11,246 bases of DNA from Gammaproteobacteria bacterium (GTDB lineage: Bacteria; Pseudomonadota; Gammaproteobacteria; Arenicellales; JAOTYS01). Positions 1 through 6,964 of the stretch are shown one piece after another (positions within the stretch are counted from its first letter, which is position 1; each line of letters opens with the position of its first letter). The notes beneath the pieces were generated by a model. The model had not been told where the DNA came from. It did no database searches and saw nothing but the letters and a program-made list of their open reading frames with translations. Made by a program: the position numbers and the translations under genes. Location of the stretch: NCBI GenBank assembly GCA_029861795.1, contig JAOTYS010000118.1, positions 1 through 11,246 of the forward strand. Reading direction: 5' to 3'.

Positions 1-93
1 CGAGCTTTTGCTCGCCCGGGCGCTCCACATAAACACGTGAATCCTCGGTGGATGTTTGATGAGGAAGGGTTATCGGGGGTCGTTACTTCCTAA
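1..93 (+). CDS. Possible 3' end of an upstream gene (partial, unrecognised)
   Basis: The first reading frame is open from the left edge to a TAA at 91-93, giving about 30 residues that include PGAPHKHVNPRWMFDEEG. The other two plus-strand frames close by about position 40. An open stretch this short occurs by chance roughly one time in four, so the call is weak. I recognise no family. If real, it is the C-terminus of a gene starting outside the window, and the terminator-like hairpin at 191-225 would lie about 100 nt downstream of its stop. Confidence 0.25.
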   Translation, partial: RAFARPGAPHKHVNPRWMFDEEGLSGVVTS

Positions 94-340
94 CGAGATT
101 TAGAAATTTCTTTTTGTGTGTCTTAACCCGCAAGTCCGAGTTCGGAGAAAATCTGTTTGTATTGCTCATTCAGGTGTGACTTTTTCACTAGCCGATGGGG
201 TCTGACGTCTGGATCGGCGCTTTTTATTAGGATCGAAAACCCGGCGCTTCATGGCCCAGGGCATTTTGTTTTCGCGATACTCAACTTGGCGAAATACCGG
301 TCCACCTCACGTGGCGAAACGGATCGGAGGGTGCGTGGTA
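94..340. other. Intergenic stretch, no gene seen
   Basis: No convincing coding frame occurs here on either strand. It holds a 5-bp hairpin whose stem CGTTA/TAACG spans 81-95, an AT-rich stretch with a T run at 110-115, and the stronger terminator-like hairpin at 191-225. The last 20 bases carry the GGAGG (326-330) that serves the small gene starting at 341. I found no clear sigma-70 promoter. Confidence 0.5.
191..225 (+). terminator. Candidate intrinsic terminator
   Basis: A perfect 6-bp stem, GCCGAT (191-196) with ATCGGC (213-218), encloses a 16-nt loop and is followed after GC by TTTTT (221-225). The G+C-rich stem and T run fit a rho-independent terminator for a plus-strand transcript entering from the left. 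The long loop makes it a moderate candidate. Confidence 0.4.
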
Positions 341-544
341 ATGAGTAAATATTTGAGGGTGGACGTGCTCATGGGATACATAGTAAATAGGCTACCCCAT
401 TTGTCCGAAGAGCAGCTGGGTTGGCTGGACCTGCGAATTGAGGCGTTGCAGTCAGAAATGTGTAAAGAGCGCAAACGCCGCACTGCGGTATTATTGGCGT
501 CAAACGTAGTCCAGTTGCGAAGACAGCTTAACCAGGACAGTTAA
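341..544 (+). CDS. Small orphan protein, 67 aa
   Basis: I chose the ATG at 341 because GGAGG lies at 326-330, ten bases upstream, and because residues before this point look like untranslated sequence. An in-frame ATG at 251 would add 30 residues and has no good ribosome binding site. The protein begins MSKYLRVDVL and has no signal peptide or membrane segment. Residues from about 20 to 60 look helical, with an acidic first part (LSEEQLGWLDLRIEALQSE) and a basic patch CKERKRR near residue 41. This could be a short coiled coil or a small nucleic-acid-binding protein, but I recognise no family. It stands alone, about 250 nt ahead of the next gene on the same strand. It could also be a chance frame. 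Confidence 0.45.
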   Translation: MSKYLRVDVLMGYIVNRLPHLSEEQLGWLDLRIEALQSEMCKERKRRTAVLLASNVVQLRRQLNQDS

Positions 545-795
545 TGATCCACTTGTTGAATACTGGGGGCTAATGAATCTACGAGAAATCGAGCCTTATT
601 TGCTGGTCGTACTCTTGGTCGTTTCAAGGTGTATGCACGATTCCAGTAACCTTGGTTTGCAGGCCATACATACATGGTTCGGTACCTGAATTATGTCACT
701 TGGCCGTATGTATTACTGCGCCTGTCGATGTGAGTGGACCGACCATGCTCTGCGGCATCCAACCGCAGGGGTTCGATGCATCAGGGGTAAATGAC
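545..795. other. Intergenic region with inverted repeats, upstream of the exported helical protein
   Basis: This 251-nt gap holds two structures. One is an 8-bp inverted repeat, ATACATAC at 666-673 and GTATGTAT at 706-713. The other is a hairpin with stem CTGCGG (750-755) and CCGCAG (763-768) and a 7-nt loop, ending 27 nt before the start codon. A 38-codon open frame at 573-689 encodes a hydrophobic peptide but has poorly spaced ribosome binding, so I do not call it a gene. No clear sigma-70 promoter is visible. Confidence 0.4.
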
Positions 796-1629
796 ATGAC
801 AAAAAAGTTTAACGCTTACTTCGCTATCATATTCTTAACGGTGTGTTTAATTACAGTAGTAGGTGGGTCGGTACTTCCCGACGTCGCGGCAGCGGACACG
901 GCGCGGGAGTTCAAGCGCACCGTCAATGATCTTGAAGACCAGAGCGAGAACCTCAAAGATGAGGTCGAAGCATTTCTTAGGGACGAGGATGAATGGGAGC
1001 CCAAGGGCAAATATGAAGATCTGTGGGATGAGGTGACGAAGTTCAATAAGCAATCTGTGAGACTAACAGATTGGGTCAGAGACGAGGAACCCGTGCGCGA
1101 ACTAGAGGAGTTAGTGAATCGCATGGAAGACACGACGGATCAAATCGATGATTTGTTGCGACGGGTCGACGCCAGTCGACGTGTAGAGCGCGAGTGGGAT
1201 GACGCGCTTGATCTTTTGAAGGATGTTAGGCGTCAGCTTGGCGATGGTTTTGCCTATGGAACCAGCGAATCCGCTGCTGGGACTCAGCAAGCAAGTAGCA
1301 ATATGTCCACGCAACAAGCGGACTTTGCTGTCAACATCATTGAAGACCGCAGCGAGCGTATGAAGAATGCTTTTGCAGAGAGTGGAAAGGAAAATGGTGT
1401 GTTGGGCCAGCAGCTTGCGTTATTTGATCAACGAGCAAATAAGCTTCAAGACACCTATTTCGACGGTCGAAATCCCGCCAGCTTCTTGCCGGTGTTGAAG
1501 GCAATGCGGGCGCAACAGCAACAGATATCGGATCTTGTTTCGAACAATTTCGGCGCGGGACCGGTTCAGACGAACTGGAATGAAATCACAAACCAGCTTG
1601 ATGCGCTCGCTCGTAATTATGGTTTGTGA
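796..1629 (+). CDS. Exported acidic helical protein, 277 aa, family unknown
   Basis: The start at 796 is chosen because AGGGG (783-787) lies 8 nt upstream and because translation from here begins with a textbook signal peptide. That peptide has basic residues KK at 3-4, a hydrophobic core at about 7-24, and a likely cleavage near VAAA-D around residue 33. The frame stays open upstream to 652, but that part is not protein-like. The mature protein has no cysteine and is rich in Asp, Glu, Arg and Gln. Residues 35-150 read as amphipathic helices. A Gln/Ser/Ala-rich linker follows at about 155-175, then a second helical part to the C-terminus. A short motif, Trp-Asp/Asn-Glu/Asp followed by spaced hydrophobics, occurs at W77, W134 and W261. 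I would expect it in the periplasm or secreted. The MscS gene follows on the same strand after about 160 nt. I do not recognise a family and assign no function. Confidence 0.8.
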   Translation: MTKKFNAYFAIIFLTVCLITVVGGSVLPDVAAADTAREFKRTVNDLEDQSENLKDEVEAFLRDEDEWEPKGKYEDLWDEVTKFNKQSVRLTDWVRDEEPVRELEELVNRMEDTTDQIDDLLRRVDASRRVEREWDDALDLLKDVRRQLGDGFAYGTSESAAGTQQASSNMSTQQADFAVNIIEDRSERMKNAFAESGKENGVLGQQLALFDQRANKLQDTYFDGRNPASFLPVLKAMRAQQQQISDLVSNNFGAGPVQTNWNEITNQLDALARNYGL

Positions 1630-1791
1630 GTCGTGGGGCTGGACAAGTTGCCGGATGGGCTTGATTCAAAGTGTCATGTATTTGAGTTTCCGTGCTTTGA
1701 GAATGTATGGAAGAAACATGCAGAGCTTCCCTAGCTAATCAACTGGGGTTTGCAAAAAGACAGCTCTACTTCAGAAAACACTCCGTACGGG

Positions 1792-3117
1792 ATGAACAGG
1801 ATAGTGGATATTGAATCGCTGAAATCGCAGTTTGACCAGTCTGTCTCGGCTCTGGTCGATTGGGCCAGCGGCCCTCAATTCTATGCTCAGTGCGGCCTCA
1901 TATTGTTAGCGATCATTCTCGCTTACTCGCTCGCCGCAATGCTGAAAAAGCATTCACCGATACTCAGGCAGCCTCCTGACACGGGACCGTGGCTTCCGGT
2001 GAAGAAGGCCGTCTACCAGATAGGTGACCTATTGTTTCCGCTGCTCGTGATTCTCTTTCTGGGCGTCGCCGTCGAGGCAAGCGAGCTTGCAATACAACAA
2101 AGCTGGCTGGTGCGCATCGGCCAGAGTCTGGCTGTTGTGTTTCTGCTTTATTCCATCATTGTTCGCTTCATTAAGAACCCATTTATCCGTCTTATATTCA
2201 AGTGGTTCATGATACCGATCGCGATTCTGCATGTGTTTGGCTGGCTAGACGATGTCACTTATTACCTGGACACGCTTGACCTGGAGGTTGGCAATATCAG
2301 GGTCTCTGCATACGGATTGGCACGGGCTGTTGTATTTGGATCTGCTCTGTTCTGGTTGGGCCGCCTCTCGAATAACGCGGGCCAACGCATGATCCGCAAG
2401 CAGGAAAGTATTGACATCGGCACTCGCGAAGTATTCGCCAAGCTGTTTCAGGTCGTCCTTTTTGTGGTTATCTTCATCCTCCTGCTGCAGATCATGGGCA
2501 TCAACCTGACTGCGTTAGCAGTTTTCGGCGGCGCACTGGGTGTCGGTCTGGGGTTCGGTTTGCAAGCAATTGCATCAAACTTCATATCCGGGATGATTAT
2601 CCTCCTTGATCGTTCTCTGAAAGTTGGTGACTATATCGAACTGGATGATGGCTGTGCGGGCACGATCCGCAAAATGAATATGCGGTCTACCTTGCTAGAA
2701 ACATATGACGGCAAAGACATCATGGTCCCCAATGAACAGTTCATTACGACAAGGTTTGTTAACTGGACCCACAATAATGCGAAGCAGCGGTATTCTCTTG
2801 AATTCCAGGTGGCTTATAAAACAGACATACCCAGGATGCTTGCAATTGTTAAAGAAGTCGTGAGGTCGCATCCGCAGGTTATTAATGAACCCGATACGCC
2901 AATAGAGGAACTGGCCGATGCTGAAATTAGTGGATTCGGCGATTCGGGCATCGATATTCTGGTGGAGTTTTGGATGGACGGCATCGATGATGGAGTGAAT
3001 CGAGTAGGCGCCGATCTATTGCTGATGATTTGGCAGGCACTCAGAGACAACGATATCGAAATCCCGTTCCCGCAGCGTGAAGTTAAAATTCTCAGCGCCT
3101 CTGGGGTTTCGTCATAG
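1792..3117 (+). CDS. Small-conductance mechanosensitive ion channel, MscS family, 441 aa
   Basis: Inner-membrane channel that opens under membrane tension to release solutes during osmotic downshock. From the ATG at 1792, hydrophobic segments lie at about residues 35-50, 74-96, 104-126, 130-152, 173-190 and 214-236. The pore-lining TM3 follows at about 238-269, with the diagnostic Gly/Ala pattern VFGGALGVGLGFGLQAIASN. Then come the MscS beta domain (SLKVGDYIEL, MVPNEQFITTRFVNWT at about 311-326) and the C-terminal alpha/beta domain ending IEIPFPQREV. At 441 residues it is longer than the roughly 286-residue E. coli MscS, the excess being extra N-terminal membrane helices. An in-frame TTG at 1750 would add 14 residues, but its GGGG lies only one base away. 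The ATG also lacks a good Shine-Dalgarno, so the start is uncertain. The family call is firm. Confidence 0.93.
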   Translation: MNRIVDIESLKSQFDQSVSALVDWASGPQFYAQCGLILLAIILAYSLAAMLKKHSPILRQPPDTGPWLPVKKAVYQIGDLLFPLLVILFLGVAVEASELAIQQSWLVRIGQSLAVVFLLYSIIVRFIKNPFIRLIFKWFMIPIAILHVFGWLDDVTYYLDTLDLEVGNIRVSAYGLARAVVFGSALFWLGRLSNNAGQRMIRKQESIDIGTREVFAKLFQVVLFVVIFILLLQIMGINLTALAVFGGALGVGLGFGLQAIASNFISGMIILLDRSLKVGDYIELDDGCAGTIRKMNMRSTLLETYDGKDIMVPNEQFITTRFVNWTHNNAKQRYSLEFQVAYKTDIPRMLAIVKEVVRSHPQVINEPDTPIEELADAEISGFGDSGIDILVEFWMDGIDDGVNRVGADLLLMIWQALRDNDIEIPFPQREVKILSASGVSS

Positions 3118-3145
3118 TAGAGTATTTACACTATGCTATCCGAAA

Positions 3146-3163
3146 GACGCAACGTAGTGCGTC
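3146..3163 (+). terminator. Hairpin downstream of the MscS gene
   Basis: A perfect 6-bp stem, GACGCA (3146-3151) and TGCGTC (3158-3163), with a 6-nt loop, lies 28 nt past the MscS stop codon. No T run follows, so it could be an RNA 3'-end stabiliser or a weak terminator. Confidence 0.25.
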
Positions 3164-3277
3164 CACCGCCTTTACCGTGGTAGCCATAGTGGAGCTTGAA
3201 ACGTTTCTGTGACAGGCGACATCTCTTTATGATGCGATTGCTCGTTACGATCGTCGGCCCTATCCCTTTCTATCGAA

Positions 3278-3523
3278 GTGTCCTTGGAATTACACGCTCC
3301 GTATGTGTCGATTGGTGGAACAGCACCTGTTGCGTCTGATGGACAGACGGTTGGTGTTGGCGAACTTGTGGCACAGGCACGTCGATGTCTCGGGATCATT
3401 CAAGATGTGCTCGAGCGTTGTGGGGCAGGGCTTGAGGACGCCGTGCGCACTCGCGTTCTGCTGATGCGAATCGAAGATTGGGAGGCCGTTATCAAGGTTC
3501 GAGCCCAGTTACGACCAATTTAG
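3278..3523 (+). pseudogene. Degraded RidA/YjgF-family gene
   Basis: The open frame from a GTG at 3278 encodes a recognisable core of a Rid-family protein. It includes GGTAPVASDGQTVGVGELVAQ, AQARRCLGIIQDVLE, and AGLEDAVRTRVLLMRIEDWEAV. Rid proteins are trimeric enamine/imine deaminases or relatives, usually about 115-135 residues. Here only 81 residues remain. The N-terminal strand (usually a GYSRAV-like segment) is absent, since a TGA interrupts this frame at 3230 and no family-like sequence precedes it. After EAV the protein should run through a HGEFFGDIRPA-like stretch into the active-site C-terminal strands, but instead it ends RAQLRPI then stop. None of the three plus frames from 3524 to 3694 restores the tail. 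I see no convincing ribosome binding site. This is most likely a remnant; sequencing or assembly error is the alternative. Confidence 0.65.
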
Positions 3524-3694
3524 CGAATAAAAATAGTGTGCGTCCTGATTGTTATCAGTCACATAGCCATCCAGACATGGGCTCTCTTCAACACATTTTT
3601 TCTTCGGTGGACATCTCGAGCGCTTTGCTTTGAAGAATAACCAGACCGAATCAGATGGGCAGATCGCGGCTACGCCCTTGCTTCTCGCGGTCGA

Positions 3695-4198
3695 TTAGAA
3701 CGGCGTCGCGAATAGAATCGCTACACTGATGAAGTCGACGTTGTCATCGACGTTAGTGTATTCGAGCTCAAACTGTGCGATGCCGACGGAGAATCCAAAA
3801 CCTAGCCCAGCGGAGAATTCTGTATCATCGTCTGAACTACGACCGACACTAATGTCTGCGGACACCAGCCCACCCTTGGCCTTAAAGTAGACAGGACCAG
3901 CAGAACGAAAAACGCCATATACCCCCAAGGTATCTATTTCCCAATCCCCCTGACCGCGGGGCGCATCGGCGTCATTGATGGTCGCGGTATAGGTGCCTTC
4001 GACGGCGATGTCACCGATACCAACGCCTAGAAACTCGTAGCCAAGTGTAACACCGGCATTGATCGCGTCATCGAACCCGCTGCGGTCATTGTCCATTATT
4101 CCACCCACTGCACCGATATAAAAACCATCGGCGGCGTGACTCGGAATAGGAATCAAGATCGCAGCCAAAAGTGCTGAGGCAAGAAAGTTTCGATACAT
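3695..4198 (-). CDS. Small outer-membrane beta-barrel protein, 167 aa
   Basis: I chose the ATG whose codon ends at 4198 because translation there begins with a clear signal peptide: MYRNF, a hydrophobic run of Ala/Leu/Ile, then IPSHA before ADGFYIG. An upstream in-frame ATG at 4231 would add 11 residues before it. The mature part alternates hydrophobic and polar residues, is rich in glycine and aromatic residues, and has Asp-rich turns (DNDRSGFDD, SSDDDTEF). It ends in phenylalanine, the usual terminal residue of proteins inserted by the BAM machinery. The openings (GFYIGAVGG, AGVTLGYEF) match the OmpA-like/OmpW-like eight-stranded porin superfamily, though I cannot name a specific member. 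It is transcribed away from the phosphoketolase operon, sharing a roughly 285-nt intergenic region. Its role (adhesion, small-solute passage or structure) cannot be read from sequence. Confidence 0.82.
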   Translation of the reverse strand: MYRNFLASALLAAILIPIPSHAADGFYIGAVGGIMDNDRSGFDDAINAGVTLGYEFLGVGIGDIAVEGTYTATINDADAPRGQGDWEIDTLGVYGVFRSAGPVYFKAKGGLVSADISVGRSSDDDTEFSAGLGFGFSVGIAQFELEYTNVDDNVDFISVAILFATPF

Positions 4199-4365
4199 CG
4201 GAATTCTTCGTTTCAGTAAGAAAATAAGCATCGTTCCTAAGCGTCTATTAGAAATTGATAGGCGTCAACTAAAGTCGTTGCGCATTCTTTTAATTGAGAT
4301 CGATTGTCGGAAATCGGCGACACATTGAGCAATGAATGCTGATCACAAGTGTATCCCCAAATTGG

Positions 4366-4379
4366 TTGACCCAGATCAA
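4366..4379 (+). promoter_or_regulatory. FNR/Anr-type operator upstream of the phosphoketolase operon
   Basis: The 14-mer TTGACCCAGATCAA differs at one position from the FNR/Anr consensus TTGAT-N4-ATCAA. Its centre is at 4372.5. A candidate -10 element, TAATAC, lies at 4401-4406 and would put the transcription start near 4413, so the box would centre at about -41. That is the arrangement of a class II FNR-activated promoter. FNR, Anr, Dnr and NnrR boxes look alike, so the regulator cannot be told from the site alone. Confidence 0.6.
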
Positions 4380-4400
4380 TGTATCATTTCGGGCCTAGAT

Positions 4401-4406
4401 TAATAC
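4401..4406 (+). promoter_or_regulatory. Candidate -10 element for the phosphoketolase operon
   Basis: TAATAC starts 28.5 nt after the centre of the FNR-like box and has no good -35 hexamer at the usual spacing, as expected for an activator-dependent promoter. A start near 4413 would leave a leader of about 70 nt before the first usable start codon. Confidence 0.4.
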
Positions 4407-4483
4407 TGCTTATTCTGGTTTTTTCTCGGTACCTCACGCCGCGCGCATGCTTCAGCGATTAAAGGAATGATGCACGCCTTCGA

Positions 4484-6949
4484 ATGGCGTTCAGTCGGAT
4501 GATTGGCACAGTAAATCAACAGCGTACAAGTATACAGACAATGAAACACGTGGTATCTGGAGCGACGGTAAAGACCTCGCAGGAGGGGGCGCTATCGATC
4601 GAGGAGTTGGATCGGGTGAACGCTTATTGGCGGGCTGCGAACTATCTGTCAGTCGGTCAGATTTATCTTATGGACAACCCGTTACTAACAGAGCCGCTGA
4701 CTATTGAACACATAAAGCCGCGGTTGCTCGGACACTGGGGTACAACGCCCGGGCTCAATTTTGTCTATGTGCATCTCAACCGCGTTATCAAGGCGCGAGA
4801 TCTGAACGTGGTTTTCATTACAGGACCCGGCCATGGGGGACCTGCTTTGATCGCGAATACCTATTTAGAAGGAACGTATAGCGAAATTTATCCGGAAGTG
4901 TCGCGAGATGCCGACGGATTGCGCAAGCTCTTCAGGCAGTTTTCGTTTCCAGGCGGTATTCCCAGTCACGTCGCGCCGGAAACACCGGGCTCTATCCATG
5001 AGGGAGGCGAGTTGGGATACGCGATCTCTCACGCCTATGGAGCTGTGTTTGACAATCCGGATCTGATCGCGTGTTGTGTAGTTGGAGACGGCGAAGCGGA
5101 GACAGGCCCGCTCGCGGCCGCGTGGCATTCCAACAAGTTTCTGAACCCCATCCAGGATGGAGTAGTGTTACCGATCCTCCATCTAAACGGTTACAAGATT
5201 GCCAACCCCAGTATTCTTGCGCGTATCTCCCGAGAGGAGGTGGGCTATCTCTTCAGAGGCTATGGCTACGTTCCTTATTTTGTAGAAGGAGCGGACCCCA
5301 AGTTTATGCATCAGCAGATGGCGGCGACTTTGGACTCAGTTATAGACGAGATCCAGCGCATCCAACAAGATGCCCGCCGGCACGGTACAGGCGAACGTCC
5401 GCGTTGGCCGATGATTGTATTACGAACGCCGAAAGGTTGGACCGGACCTTCGCAAATTGATGGTAAGAAAATGGAAGACTCTTGGCGGTCACATCAAGTA
5501 CCTATTGCCGATATGGCCACTAAACCCGGCCACATTGAGCAGCTTGGGCAGTGGATGCAGAGCTACAGACCAGAAGAACTGTTTGATCAAGACGGAAGGT
5601 TGTTCGCAGAGATTGCTGATCTTGCTCCACGGGGTGAGCGCCGCATGGGGGCCAATCCACATGCTAACGGTGGCTTGTTGCTGAAGGACTTAAAGATGCC
5701 TGAATTCAAAGACTATGCCGTGGATGTACCTAAGCCCGGTGTAGTCATTGAATCGGCCACCCAAGTCATGGGCCTGTTGCTGCGCGACGTGGTGAAAAAC
5801 AACCCGCACAACTTTAGAATCGTGGGACCAGACGAGACGACGTCGAATAGACTTTCGGCTCTGTTCGAGGTTACTGATCGCAGATGGGTCGCGGACACGC
5901 TTCCTGAGGATGAACATCTGTCGCCGGATGGGCGAGTGATGGAGATTTTAAGTGAGCACACTTGCCAGGGTTGGTTGGAGGGGTATCTGCTGACGGGGCG
6001 CCACGGCTTGTTCTCTTGTTACGAAGCGTTCATTCACATCGTCGACTCAATGTTCAATCAACATGCGAAGTGGCTGAAGGTCTCGAAGGAAATTCCATGG
6101 CGGCGTCCCATCGCGTCGCTCAATTATCTACTAACGTCGCACGTTTGGCGCCAGGATCACAATGGATTCTCCCATCAGGATCCCGGATTTATCGATCATG
6201 TTGTAAATAAGAAGGCAGACATTATCCGAGTCTACTTACCGCCTGATGCCAATACGCTGTTGTACATCACGGACAAATGTCTTCGCAGTCGAGACTTTAT
6301 CAACGTGATTGTGGCGGGAAAGCAAGCACAGCCTCAGTGGCTCGATATGAATTCCACCATAAAACATTGCAGTGCGGGGATCGGTCTGTGGCAGTGGGCT
6401 AGCAACGATCAAGGAACGGAACCAGACGTGGTCATGGCATGTGCAGGTGATGTTCCGACTTTGGAGACGCTGGCAGCGGTCGATCTGTTACGGCAGCAAC
6501 TACCGAGCCTCAAGATCCGCGTAATCAATGTGGTGGATCTGATGACGTTGCAGCCTCGGGAAGAACATCCTCACGGGCTGAGCGATAAAGACTTTGATGC
6601 ATTGTTTACTACCGATAAGCCCATTATCTTTGCCTACCATGGGTATCCGTGGCTGATACATCGCCTAACATATCGTCGTACCAACCATAACAACTTGCAC
6701 GTTCGGGGTTACAAAGAGGAGGGCACCACGACGACACCGTTCGATATGGTCGTGCGTAACGACCTCGATCGCTTTCACTTGGTTGAGGATGTTATCGATC
6801 GAGTTCCGAGCCTTGGATATAAGGCGGCGTACACAAAACAGTTGACTCGTGACCGACTTATCGAGCATGGCGAATACATCGCTCTGCATGGTCAAGATAT
6901 GCCTGAGATTCGAGATTGGAAGTGGCCAAACATCGATGACAGTGCATAG
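4484..6949 (+). CDS. xfp: Xylulose-5-phosphate/fructose-6-phosphate phosphoketolase, 821 aa
   Basis: A thiamine-diphosphate enzyme of the cytosol that uses phosphate to split xylulose-5-phosphate or fructose-6-phosphate into acetyl phosphate plus glyceraldehyde-3-phosphate or erythrose-4-phosphate. The full family pattern is present: [14 protein letters not shown] at 82-95, GPGHGGP at 114-120, [16 protein letters not shown] at 172-187, and the cofactor motif GDGEAETGP at 201-209 with N235 in [16 protein letters not shown] at 448-456 carries the glutamate conserved in the second domain, and [13 protein letters not shown] lies at 557-569. Length matches the usual 790-825. The start is uncertain: conserved sequence begins only near residue 38. 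AAAGGA (4461-4466) is 17 nt from the ATG at 4484, and another in-frame ATG lies at 4499. It is the first gene of an operon with the glucan phosphorylase, and an FNR-like box precedes it. Which sugar it prefers cannot be read here. Confidence 0.96.
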   Translation: MAFSRMIGTVNQQRTSIQTMKHVVSGATVKTSQEGALSIEELDRVNAYWRAANYLSVGQIYLMDNPLLTEPLTIEHIKPRLLGHWGTTPGLNFVYVHLNRVIKARDLNVVFITGPGHGGPALIANTYLEGTYSEIYPEVSRDADGLRKLFRQFSFPGGIPSHVAPETPGSIHEGGELGYAISHAYGAVFDNPDLIACCVVGDGEAETGPLAAAWHSNKFLNPIQDGVVLPILHLNGYKIANPSILARISREEVGYLFRGYGYVPYFVEGADPKFMHQQMAATLDSVIDEIQRIQQDARRHGTGERPRWPMIVLRTPKGWTGPSQIDGKKMEDSWRSHQVPIADMATKPGHIEQLGQWMQSYRPEELFDQDGRLFAEIADLAPRGERRMGANPHANGGLLLKDLKMPEFKDYAVDVPKPGVVIESATQVMGLLLRDVVKNNPHNFRIVGPDETTSNRLSALFEVTDRRWVADTLPEDEHLSPDGRVMEILSEHTCQGWLEGYLLTGRHGLFSCYEAFIHIVDSMFNQHAKWLKVSKEIPWRRPIASLNYLLTSHVWRQDHNGFSHQDPGFIDHVVNKKADIIRVYLPPDANTLLYITDKCLRSRDFINVIVAGKQAQPQWLDMNSTIKHCSAGIGLWQWASNDQGTEPDVVMACAGDVPTLETLAAVDLLRQQLPSLKIRVINVVDLMTLQPREEHPHGLSDKDFDALFTTDKPIIFAYHGYPWLIHRLTYRRTNHNNLHVRGYKEEGTTTTPFDMVVRNDLDRFHLVEDVIDRVPSLGYKAAYTKQLTRDRLIEHGEYIALHGQDMPEIRDWKWPNIDDSA

Positions 6950-6964
6950 CGGCTGAAGGGGGGA

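Noticed and set aside
1..14. CGAGC-TTTT-GCTCG hairpin at the left edge
   Set aside because: A short 5-bp stem without a T run, lying inside a possible coding tail at the window edge; it cannot be judged without upstream sequence.
573..689. 38-codon open frame with a hydrophobic stretch (YLLVVLLVVSRC)
   Set aside because: The GGGGG upstream is only 3 nt from the ATG, the peptide is short, and chance explains it. It remains possible as a tiny membrane protein.
652..795. N-terminal extension of the exported helical protein by 48 residues
   Set aside because: The frame is open, but the ATG at 796 has a well-spaced AGGGG and is followed at once by a signal peptide. An extension would bury that signal and reads like intergenic sequence.
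816..1133. 105-residue minus-strand open frame inside the helical protein gene
   Set aside because: Serine- and arginine-rich antisense product of an Asp/Glu-rich gene, with no ribosome binding site; an opposite-strand shadow.
1661..1669. TTGATTCAA upstream of the MscS gene, resembling FNR half-sites
   Set aside because: The half-sites are separated by one base rather than four, so it cannot bind an FNR dimer in the normal way.
1682..1711. Possible promoter TTGAGT-18-TATGGA before the MscS gene
   Set aside because: Only about half of the consensus positions match, which is not enough to call.
1750..1791. TTG start for the MscS gene adding 14 residues
   Set aside because: The GGGG run lies one base from the TTG, too close to act as a ribosome binding site. 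The ATG at 1792 is slightly preferred, although it too lacks a good site.
5071..5460. 129-residue frame within the phosphoketolase gene
   Set aside because: Overlaps a strongly conserved enzyme in another frame and has Arg/Ser/Pro-rich composition typical of a shadow.
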